A stretch of DNA of 64,000 bases from Chitinophaga sp. Ak27 (GTDB lineage: Bacteria; Bacteroidota; Bacteroidia; Chitinophagales; Chitinophagaceae): assembly GCF_012726295.1 (NCBI RefSeq), contig NZ_JABAOB010000010.1:62001-126000 (forward strand), written 5' to 3'. The position numbers and the translations under genes were made by a program. Shown one piece after another: positions 23,269-31,089 of this stretch (the first letter of the stretch is position 1; every line of letters begins with the position of its first letter). The notes below the pieces were generated by a model. That model was not told where the DNA came from and made no database searches. It saw nothing but the letters and a program-made list of their open reading frames with translations.

Positions 23269-26076
23269 ATGAAGTTAATAACCGTGAAAATATGGCCCTT
23301 ACTGGCTTTGCTGCTGTACGCCTGTTACCCCGTTGCTGCACAGCAACAAATGATGGCAGATACAATACCTGCAAGATATGCCGGCGATACTGTTACCGTA
23401 TCACACCTAAACGGACCCTTTCTCGTAAAATTCAAAATAACGCCCAAAGTCTCTACGCTGCAGCAATTGGGGGTCCTGCAATCGATTACGCGTGTACATT
23501 ACATTTTACAACAACTGCCGGCCGACAGCATGGTAGTGTATTGTTACCGGGCCAGCCATGCCTATAAGGCCAGCGCTGCATTACTGGTGCAAGTAGAAAA
23601 GGCCAGGCCACAGGACAGCGTTATGATGCAGGTACGCTGTATTATTTCGGACAGTCATTTGCCTTATGCCAGCATACAACATTATGCTGCACAATACAGC
23701 ACCGCCGTAGTGAAAGTAAAGAAGCAAGACTGGCCCGTATTTATCAGTCAACCTGCTATATCCTTTGCCGATATCATCAGGCGTCCTGCCACAGAAATTA
23801 TCATTAACACCGGTAATCTTACCGCTAACCGCATTAACATCGCGCAGCAACAATTTCCCCTAATACGCGGACAGCGTGTAGCCGTTTCCGTTAAAGAAGA
23901 CCGTTTCGACACAACAGATATTGATTTACTCGGCAGGTATCTTTCCTCTTCTTATGCATCGTCACAAAACAGCTCTCATGCTTTGATTATGGCTACGCTG
24001 ATCGGCGGCGCCGGCAATAGCGGCGATAAAGGTCTGGGCGTAGCGCCGGAAGTAAAACTTAGCAGCGCAGATTTTAACAGCAGCCTGCTCCCGGATGACA
24101 ACAACTATTATACACAAGGAAATATCACCGTACAAAATCACTCTTATGGTACTGCCATCGAAAACTATTATGGGACAGAAGCCGTAGCATATGATCAACA
24201 GATCCACGAAGCGGATACGATTGTACATGTGTACTCTTCCGGTAATATAGGCACCCAGGCCGCTACTTCCGGCCGGTACCAGGGGTTGGCGAATTATGCT
24301 AACCTGTCCGGCAATTTCAAGCAGGCCAAAAATGTAATTGTAGCAGGCGGTACAGACGATGCATTAAATATGATGTCGCTCAGCTCCCGGGGCCCGGCCT
24401 ACGACGGACGTATCAAACCCGACATTACTGCTTATGGCCAGGATGGGACCTCCGGCGCTGCAGCCCTTACCTCGGGTGTTGTGGCATTGTTACAGGATGC
24501 CTGGCGTCAACAATACAATACTCCCCTGTCATCCGCCCTCGTGAAAGCCGTGATCATTAATAGTGCCCAACGGGCTGCCGGGCTGCTCCCAGCCTATGAT
24601 CGCGGTTATGGCAACCTGCATGCGCTGGCCGCCTTACAAACAATCCGCGATCACCGGGTACTCCAGGGGAAAGCAGGCAACCAACAGGAAAGCACCTTCC
24701 AGATCACCGTTCCGGAGGGCATACAGGAGCTAAAAGTAACCCTTTGCTGGAATGATCCACCCGCCGCCGTAAATGCGCCGCAAGCGCTTATAAACGACCT
24801 GGATCTGACAGCGGTAACCGCCGACCGGCGAACCTGGCAACCATGGGTGCTCAATAGTTATCCCCTGGCCGACTCCCTCGCATTGCCGGCAAAACGGGGC
24901 CGCGACAGTATCAATAACACAGAACAAATCAGCATCCTGCAACCAGCCAGCGGCGTCATGCAGCTCACTGTAAAAGGCATGCGGATACCTACCGGTACAC
25001 AACCTTTTTACCTGGCGTATGAATTTACGCCTGTAAAAACTTTCCAGTGGCAAAACCCAGCTCCCGGAACTATATTAGGCGCCGGGCAAACGTTGCCGCT
25101 GCAATGGCAAACTACGTATAGTGGTAACAGTGATATTGCCTTTAGTACCGACAGCGGCCGCAGCTGGCTTCCTATTGCTCAACAGGTACCGGTACAACAA
25201 GGACTATACAACTGGCCCGTACCGGAACTATTCAGCAAGGTATGGCTGAAATTAACGTTAACGGATACATCGTTTGTCAGTGCGCCTTGTTATATATCAC
25301 CCACTCTCACTATACATACTGGTTTCAACTGCAACGACAGTGTACTGCTGTACTGGAATGCACAACCGAATGCAGTGGGCTACCAGTTATACACATTGGG
25401 CAATGAACAATTAATCCCGTATAGCCAAACACGTGATACCTTTGCGTTCATCACCAAATCGGCGGTGAAGTCCTTATACTTTGCTGTAAGTCCCGTTGCT
25501 GCGGCCGGGTGGACGGGCATGCGCAGCTATGCCCTTAATTACAGTCAGCAAGGTGTAGGCTGCTATATAGAAACCCTGCTGGCAGATAAAACTACCGATA
25601 ACAAAGTGTTGTTGTCGCTCACACTGGGTAGTGATTATCATCTCAAAAAAATTTACTGGGAACGGCTATCGGCCAGGGGCTGGCTTCCGCTGGGAGAGCA
25701 ATCCATGGGGGGCGCACTCAATTTCAATTATCTCGACAACAGCGTCACAGAAGGATTACAGCGCTACCGCGTAAAACTGGAAACCACTGGCGGCCAATTT
25801 ATTTACTCAGATCCTGTTGCCGTGGAAATGCTGATCAACAATAATATACTGCTGTTTCCCAATCCCGCTGCCGCTCAGCTATACATCCTCGATAAAGAAA
25901 CCCGTAGCCGAAAAATGGTTATCACAGATATGAGCGGGCGTATTGTACTGCAGCGTAACCTGGAAGACACCCAGGAGATAGTGCCTTTACAGCAACTGGC
26001 TAATGGTGTTTATAACTGCAGTATCTACCTTGACAACAAACGGATTTTCTCCAGGCAGTTTGTAAAGCAACCCTAA
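23269..26076 (+). CDS. S8-family (subtilisin-like) serine peptidase with T9SS sorting domain
   Basis: The 935-residue protein has a signal peptide (to about residue 24), a propeptide-like region and a subtilisin domain. The Asp segment is KEDRFDTTDIDLLGR (211-223), the His is His237 in SSHALIMATLIGG, the oxyanion region SSGNIG near 323, and Ser395 lies in DGTSGAAALTSGVVALL. A galactose-binding-like P domain, an Ig-like segment (about 590-650) and a fibronectin-like part follow. The end (LLFPNPAAAQLYI to the C-terminus) is a type A T9SS sorting tail with the NGVYN motif, so it should be secreted or surface-attached. The triad is intact, although the His motif is not the usual HGTHVAG. Confidence 0.9.
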   Translation: MKLITVKIWPLLALLLYACYPVAAQQQMMADTIPARYAGDTVTVSHLNGPFLVKFKITPKVSTLQQLGVLQSITRVHYILQQLPADSMVVYCYRASHAYKASAALLVQVEKARPQDSVMMQVRCIISDSHLPYASIQHYAAQYSTAVVKVKKQDWPVFISQPAISFADIIRRPATEIIINTGNLTANRINIAQQQFPLIRGQRVAVSVKEDRFDTTDIDLLGRYLSSSYASSQNSSHALIMATLIGGAGNSGDKGLGVAPEVKLSSADFNSSLLPDDNNYYTQGNITVQNHSYGTAIENYYGTEAVAYDQQIHEADTIVHVYSSGNIGTQAATSGRYQGLANYANLSGNFKQAKNVIVAGGTDDALNMMSLSSRGPAYDGRIKPDITAYGQDGTSGAAALTSGVVALLQDAWRQQYNTPLSSALVKAVIINSAQRAAGLLPAYDRGYGNLHALAALQTIRDHRVLQGKAGNQQESTFQITVPEGIQELKVTLCWNDPPAAVNAPQALINDLDLTAVTADRRTWQPWVLNSYPLADSLALPAKRGRDSINNTEQISILQPASGVMQLTVKGMRIPTGTQPFYLAYEFTPVKTFQWQNPAPGTILGAGQTLPLQWQTTYSGNSDIAFSTDSGRSWLPIAQQVPVQQGLYNWPVPELFSKVWLKLTLTDTSFVSAPCYISPTLTIHTGFNCNDSVLLYWNAQPNAVGYQLYTLGNEQLIPYSQTRDTFAFITKSAVKSLYFAVSPVAAAGWTGMRSYALNYSQQGVGCYIETLLADKTTDNKVLLSLTLGSDYHLKKIYWERLSARGWLPLGEQSMGGALNFNYLDNSVTEGLQRYRVKLETTGGQFIYSDPVAVEMLINNNILLFPNPAAAQLYILDKETRSRKMVITDMSGRIVLQRNLEDTQEIVPLQQLANGVYNCSIYLDNKRIFSRQFVKQP

Positions 26077-26440
26077 CAAACATCTCTGGCATCCTCCGTC
26101 TCCGGCAATGAGCCGTAGTAGCCTTATTTGTGTCGTCCCGCCTCCTGTAACAGCCATGAGCAACCTTATCGCCGCAGGATAAAATCCGTCAATAACAAGT
26201 TAAGATCAGAGAGAAAATAATTATGCTGAATCTTTAATTTTAATTGTCAATAAGACAGTTAAAATTATTTAAACAATTTCACCGGGAAAGATCCGAAAAA
26301 CCGCGTGTCAAAGAATCAATAGCCCTGTAAATTATCCGGCAAAGACCCGTGCACCCGACTCCCTTACTGTGGCAGGTATCCCCTTTTATATCAACCAATT
26401 TTCTGAATTATAATTCCAAACCACACAAACCAATTAACGT
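26077..26440. other. 364-bp intergenic region
   Basis: No reading frame is convincing. An AT-rich hairpin with one G-U pair lies at 26236-26266 (AATTTTAATTGTC with GACAGTTAAAATT, loop AATAA). No T-run or promoter box is clearly linked to it. Confidence 0.5.
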
Positions 26441-28657
26441 ATGAAAAAAGTTCTATCCTTTCTTGCCTGTTTGTTCATGACTACGATGCTATCCGCTCAA
26501 AAAACGGTCTATATTCCACCAGAATTCAGCACTGATCCTTATCTCTCCACCTGGTCCTGGTCTCGAAGTTACCAGTCGGCCAACTTTGTTGTATTCTGGG
26601 GAAATGTAGTAGGCACAGATCCCGCATCCTACAGTGATCCCAACCTGGCTTTTAATCCCGTAGCAGTCTGCGATACGCTGGAAAAAATTTACACCAAATA
26701 CATTGCGCAAATCGGCTTTTGTTCTGATACCGCTACCAAGAACCTGGGAAAGTATAAACTCATTATTGTAATGAATGATACCTGGGGCAGTGGAGGGCCC
26801 AGTGGCTGGGCATTTGGCGGTGCCTATGGCAATACCATTGGCGCTATGTGGGTGCATCCGAATGCCACCCGCGATGGCGGGGTTACCAGTCACGAACTCA
26901 CACACAGTTTGCAGGCCATGATTGCGATCCAGGAAAACCCCAACTGCGGTTTCAATGATTATGAGCCGGCCGGCTTCTTCTGGGAAACCCATGCCAACTT
27001 TATGCGCACACAAATGTATCCCCGTTTTGCGAACGACGATCTTCCCCGGTGGATGGCTACCAGCATGTTCCATTACAGCTCTACACGCCATCATTACGAT
27101 GCCTTTAAAATGTTGTGGTATATGCAACAGGTAGATGGTATTACCATGGTAAACCGGCTATGGAAAGAATCTATCCGTACCAGTTCATCCGCCGGCGAAC
27201 ACCCGCTGATGACCTACCGGCGGTTAAAAAGCTGGACACAGGCGCAGCTCAACAATTTTATGTTTGATTACGCCAAAAGAGAAGTGGCGTGCGATTACAC
27301 TGTCAATAACTTCGGGGCTATCTATAAAGCGGAGCGCGATCGCCTCAAAACACAGGAACCGCATTATATCTGGCGCTTATACACCATGCTGCAACAAATA
27401 AGCGCCAGCACCGGGAGATATAAGATTGATGATGCCAGTGCTCCGCAAGACTATGGTTATAATATCATTCCCCTGTATACGACCTGTAGTGGCCGTAACG
27501 TAACTGTGAAATTCAAAGGGCATACGGAGGTCAACAGCACAGCTGGCTGGCGATACGGCTTTGTAGCCACCCTGGCCGACGGCACCATTTCCCGGTATGG
27601 CGCCACTGCTACGGCCAACGAAAGCGAGATCAGTTTCACGATGAACAGTAATGAGAGTCAGCTGTACCTGGTGGTGATGGGGGCGCCTACTACCCACACC
27701 AGTTACGTATGGGAACCCGGATGGCCCAAGATCAGGCGTTATCCTTATGAGCTCCGTATAGCCAACGCCGTACCTGAAGGTTACCAGAGCACCTTCCGCG
27801 CTGCCTACAAAACCAACGGGCACACACATGCGAACGGAGGTGGATGGGTTGCCAACAGCGCCAGCGTGGCATCTACGGCTTATGTGGGCCCCAAAGCCAT
27901 AGTGTTGGGTACCTCCAACATCACCGGTTCAGCCCAGATTACCGGCAACGCCTGGGTAGAAAATGCCATCGTAGGCAATACCGTTGCCATCAGCGGCAAT
28001 GCCAGCATTTACGGAGGTTCCTATACTGGCAGTGCAGTAATTACCGACAATGCCGTGCTCACCAACTGTACCGTTTCCGGTAATGTTAACGTGAAAGGCG
28101 ATGCGCTGGAATGGGGTGTTACCTTCAGCAATTCCGTGGTAACGGGCGGCGACGCAGAAATCGGCAGCTGTGCTACCAACGGTACCTACCTGCAGGTACC
28201 TCATCCGAATAATGGACGTAATGATTGCGACGGCAAAGGCGCCGGCGATACTTCTAACGTGGACATCAACAGCACCTGGACCCAGTTTACTAATGCACAG
28301 ATGGCCTGGAGCAGCACCCCGTCTTGTAATGGTACCCTCAATACTAGTCTGGATAGCAGCGTTTTAATGCCGGCATTCGCTAAAACGGGCAGCAGTACCG
28401 GCGATACCCGCATACATATTTTCCCTAACCCGGTGAGCAACCAGTTTACCATTACCCTACAGGGATTTGCTGCCAACAGTAATGTGCAATTGATTATTTA
28501 CAACAACCAGGGTGCGCCGGTACATGTAAAAGACCTGCAGCGTAGCAGAACCGCTACCTTGCGGGTGAAAGACTGGAGCAAGGCCAGTGGCGTATATTAT
28601 CTGCGGGCCACAGGAGGCAATAAAACAGCCATAGAGAAGCTGGTCGTAGCTGAATAA
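26441..28657 (+). CDS. DUF6055-like secreted zinc-peptidase-like protein with beta-helix repeats and T9SS tail
   Basis: The 738-residue protein has a signal peptide (to about residue 20) and a large N-terminal domain that I place in DUF6055. It has a gluzincin-like zinc site: HELTH at 151-155 and a downstream WETHAN with Glu182. The middle (about 330-450) is a beta domain. Residues about 466-560 are made of short repeats such as SASVASTAYVGPKA and SGNASIYGGS, a left-handed beta-helix (hexapeptide) pattern. The last 80 residues (IHIFPNPVSNQFTI onward) are a type A T9SS sorting tail. Peptidase activity is inferred from the zinc motif only. Confidence 0.8.
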   Translation: MKKVLSFLACLFMTTMLSAQKTVYIPPEFSTDPYLSTWSWSRSYQSANFVVFWGNVVGTDPASYSDPNLAFNPVAVCDTLEKIYTKYIAQIGFCSDTATKNLGKYKLIIVMNDTWGSGGPSGWAFGGAYGNTIGAMWVHPNATRDGGVTSHELTHSLQAMIAIQENPNCGFNDYEPAGFFWETHANFMRTQMYPRFANDDLPRWMATSMFHYSSTRHHYDAFKMLWYMQQVDGITMVNRLWKESIRTSSSAGEHPLMTYRRLKSWTQAQLNNFMFDYAKREVACDYTVNNFGAIYKAERDRLKTQEPHYIWRLYTMLQQISASTGRYKIDDASAPQDYGYNIIPLYTTCSGRNVTVKFKGHTEVNSTAGWRYGFVATLADGTISRYGATATANESEISFTMNSNESQLYLVVMGAPTTHTSYVWEPGWPKIRRYPYELRIANAVPEGYQSTFRAAYKTNGHTHANGGGWVANSASVASTAYVGPKAIVLGTSNITGSAQITGNAWVENAIVGNTVAISGNASIYGGSYTGSAVITDNAVLTNCTVSGNVNVKGDALEWGVTFSNSVVTGGDAEIGSCATNGTYLQVPHPNNGRNDCDGKGAGDTSNVDINSTWTQFTNAQMAWSSTPSCNGTLNTSLDSSVLMPAFAKTGSSTGDTRIHIFPNPVSNQFTITLQGFAANSNVQLIIYNNQGAPVHVKDLQRSRTATLRVKDWSKASGVYYLRATGGNKTAIEKLVVAE

Positions 28658-28675
28658 CGGCAACCGATAAAGCAA

Positions 28676-28708
28676 AACAGCCGCTCTGATCAGATCAGAA
28701 CGGCTGTT
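28676..28708. terminator. Hairpin between convergent DUF6055-like and lpd genes
   Basis: AACAGCCG (28676-28683) pairs with 28701-28708, then after one mismatch TCTGAT pairs with ATCAGA around a CAG loop. No strong U-run follows on either side. Confidence 0.55.
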
Positions 28709-28728
28709 GCTGTATTTACAATGTATTA

Positions 28729-30135
28729 TTACAGGTGAATGGCTTCGCCGTAAGCTACTTCTATGGCGTCTTTTACAGATTCGCTCATAGTTGGGTGCGG
28801 GTGGATAGAATCCAGCACTTCCTGGTAAGTAGTTTCCAGTTTGCGAGCTACTACTGTTTCAGCGATGATTTCAGTTACGTTGGCGCCAATCATGTGGGTA
28901 CCTAACCATTCGCCGTATTTAGCATCGAAAATTACTTTTACGAAGCCTTCAGTAGCGCCGGCAGCAGAAGCCTTACCGGAAGCGGAGAATGGGAATTTAC
29001 CCACTTTCACTTCGTAACCAGCTTCTTTAGCCGCTTTTTCAGTATAACCTACAGAAGCAATTTCAGGCGCGCAATAAGTACAGCCTGGGATGTTCATGTA
29101 ATCGATCGTTTCTGGTTTGTGCGCATATTTCTTTTCGTTGTATGCGATGGCTTCTACGCAAACGATACCTTCCTTAGAAGCTACGTGTGCCAGTGCCTGA
29201 CCAGGAACCATATCGCCGATAGCGTAAACGCCCGGAACATTGGTCTGGTAGTATTTATCTACCAGTACACGGCCTTTATCGGTTTTGATACCCAGTCCTT
29301 CCAGACCGATATTTTCGATATTGGCAGCGATACCTACCGCGCTCAGTACCACGTCTGCTTCCAGGGTAATTTCGCCGGTCTGGGTTTTTACTTTTGCTTT
29401 TACACCGTTACCAGTGGCTTCCACCGCTTCAACAGAGGCGTTAGTCATGATATCGATACCTTTCTTTTTATATATTTTTTCCAGTTCTTTGGAGATATCT
29501 TCATCTTCCACTGGTACAATGCGGGGGAGGAATTCAACGATGGTTACTTTGGTACCGAGGGTAGCATAGAAGTAAGCGAATTCAACGCCGATAGCGCCGG
29601 AGCCAACCACGATCATGGATTTAGGCTGCTGAGGCAGTACCATGGCTTCGCGGTAACCAATTACATTTTTACCGTCAATTTTCAGGTTTGGCAGTTCACG
29701 TGCACGTGCACCGGTAGCCAGGATGATGTGTTTAGCATCGTATACAGTAGCTTTACCGTCTTTGTCGGTAACTTCTACCTGGCCTTTGGCTTTTAATTTA
29801 CCATTGCCCATTAACACATCAATCTTATTCTTTTTCATCAGGAACTGAACGCCCCTGCTCATTTTATCGGCAACACCGCGACTACGTTTGATGACCGCAT
29901 CAAATTCTACTTTTGCATCACTTACTGTGATACCATAGTCTTTTGAATGCTGGGTATATTCGAATACCTGTGCAGTTTTTAATAAAGCTTTGGTTGGAAT
30001 ACAGCCCCAGTTTAAACAGATACCACCCAGGTTCTCTCTTTCCACTACTGCAGTTTTAAATCCCAGCTGAGAAGCACGGATAGCAGCCACATATCCGCCG
30101 GGCCCACTACCAATTACGATTACGTCGTATGCCAT
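28729..30135 (-). CDS. lpdA: Dihydrolipoyl dehydrogenase (E3)
   Basis: The 468-residue flavoprotein shows the FAD site GSGPGGYVAAIRASQLG at residues 9-25, the redox disulfide GGICLNWGCIPTKALL, the NAD site VVGSGAIGVEFAYFYATLG and the C-terminal dimer-interface motif HPHPTMSE with the active-site His. It reoxidises lipoamide on pyruvate, 2-oxoglutarate or branched-chain dehydrogenase complexes and the glycine cleavage system. No E1/E2 genes are nearby. A TAnnTTTG promoter box lies 27 bases upstream, next to a palindromic repeat. Confidence 0.97.
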   Translation of the reverse strand: MAYDVIVIGSGPGGYVAAIRASQLGFKTAVVERENLGGICLNWGCIPTKALLKTAQVFEYTQHSKDYGITVSDAKVEFDAVIKRSRGVADKMSRGVQFLMKKNKIDVLMGNGKLKAKGQVEVTDKDGKATVYDAKHIILATGARARELPNLKIDGKNVIGYREAMVLPQQPKSMIVVGSGAIGVEFAYFYATLGTKVTIVEFLPRIVPVEDEDISKELEKIYKKKGIDIMTNASVEAVEATGNGVKAKVKTQTGEITLEADVVLSAVGIAANIENIGLEGLGIKTDKGRVLVDKYYQTNVPGVYAIGDMVPGQALAHVASKEGIVCVEAIAYNEKKYAHKPETIDYMNIPGCTYCAPEIASVGYTEKAAKEAGYEVKVGKFPFSASGKASAAGATEGFVKVIFDAKYGEWLGTHMIGANVTEIIAETVVARKLETTYQEVLDSIHPHPTMSESVKDAIEVAYGEAIHL

Positions 30136-30161
30136 ATTGTTTAATTTTAAATTGAACTGGC

Positions 30162-30169
30162 CAAAGGTA
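30162..30169 (-). promoter_or_regulatory. Candidate lpdA promoter (-7 box)
   Basis: The minus strand reads TACCTTTG, a full match to TAnnTTTG, 27 bases before the lpdA start. The upstream promoter region falls inside repeat copy 2, where a TTG on the minus strand lies at 30194-30196. Confidence 0.55.
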
Positions 30170-30185
30170 AAGAAATAAGCGGAAA

Positions 30186-30287
30186 GCAGAAAGCAAAAAG
30201 CAAAAAGCTATTGTGGAGGATGATCAAAGCGATTTTTAACACCCGCTAAGGTCATCCTCCACAATAGCTTTTTGCTTTCTGCTTTAT
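30186..30287. repeat. Dispersed nested palindrome, copy 2
   Basis: The arm ending AGCTATTGTGGAGGATGA (to 30223) pairs with 30252-30287, about 36 bp with one mismatch near the outer end; the core arm is AGCAAAAAGCTATTGTGG. It lies between the 3' end of lolA and the promoter of lpdA on the same strand, so it covers the upstream promoter region of lpdA. Confidence 0.85.
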
Positions 30288-30295
30288 GCGTTATG

Positions 30296-30955
30296 TTATC
30301 GGAGATCTACTACTTCAACGCCAGGATATTTTTTAGCATCGAAGCTAAACAATGCGTCACTCAAATTGGTGTTAGGCGTGAAATTGGTGATTTCATAAGT
30401 GTAGTGGTTGCCATTCTTTTCAAAAACCTTCATTTTGGCAATGCTTTGGTTTTTCTTGTCGATAGACACAATCACTTTGAAAACGTTCTTGGATTTGTCG
30501 GTGGGCGTCAGCTCAATATTCTGCAGCACTTTACCTTTTTCGGTAGTTTCACCGTTCAGCTTGTACAGATAATCTTTGTCGTAAAAGTTGGTAAACAGCT
30601 TGGCGGGCGTCATGGCGCTACTGCTTTGATCTACGTTGTTGACAGTTACCTCGTTTACATCTTTAGCGTAAGTCCAGGAAGTTTTGTTATCACTGATAAT
30701 TTCCTGTCCCGGTAAGGTTACTTTGTATTTAGCTCCTTTCAGGTATACGGTTCCTTTTTTTGAATCGGTTACGCTGTTATTGGCGCCTTCTACTTTTAAT
30801 ATAAAATTGGCTACTACTGTTTTTAATGACTTGAATTTATTACTAACACCATCTAAAACAGTCTTTGCCTTGGGGTCTGAAGCTCCTTTAGATTGTGCCA
30901 TGCCGCTGAAAATGATACCACTCAACAACATTCCTGTTAATACAAATTTCTTCAT
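30296..30955 (-). CDS. lolA: LolA-family outer-membrane lipoprotein carrier
   Basis: The 219-residue protein has a signal peptide (to about residue 20) and the LolA half-barrel pattern: VLDGVSNKFKSLKTVVANF at the start, GTVYLKGAKYKVTLPGQEIISD, KTSWTYAKDVNEVTV, and the C-terminal YEITNFTPNTNLSDALFSFD. LolA carries lipoproteins from LolCDE to the outer membrane through the periplasm, important in a genome so rich in lipoproteins. It follows ftsK by 134 bases on the same strand, an order known in Bacteroidota. Confidence 0.88.
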   Translation of the reverse strand: MKKFVLTGMLLSGIIFSGMAQSKGASDPKAKTVLDGVSNKFKSLKTVVANFILKVEGANNSVTDSKKGTVYLKGAKYKVTLPGQEIISDNKTSWTYAKDVNEVTVNNVDQSSSAMTPAKLFTNFYDKDYLYKLNGETTEKGKVLQNIELTPTDKSKNVFKVIVSIDKKNQSIAKMKVFEKNGNHYTYEITNFTPNTNLSDALFSFDAKKYPGVEVVDLR

Positions 30956-31089
30956 CGTAATTTTTTTTAGTTTGTGCTACCCTGGCTAGGCAAATGCCAT
31001 GCCGGTATAACCTTGTTGGTTCTTTTACAGGGTGCAAAAGTCTATATATTTCCTGAAAATGGGTAATAAATTCCGAATGCCTTAATATA

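Noticed and set aside
23183..23374. 63-codon minus-strand frame before the S8 peptidase
   Set aside because: It overlaps the signal-peptide region of the S8 gene and has no recognisable features.
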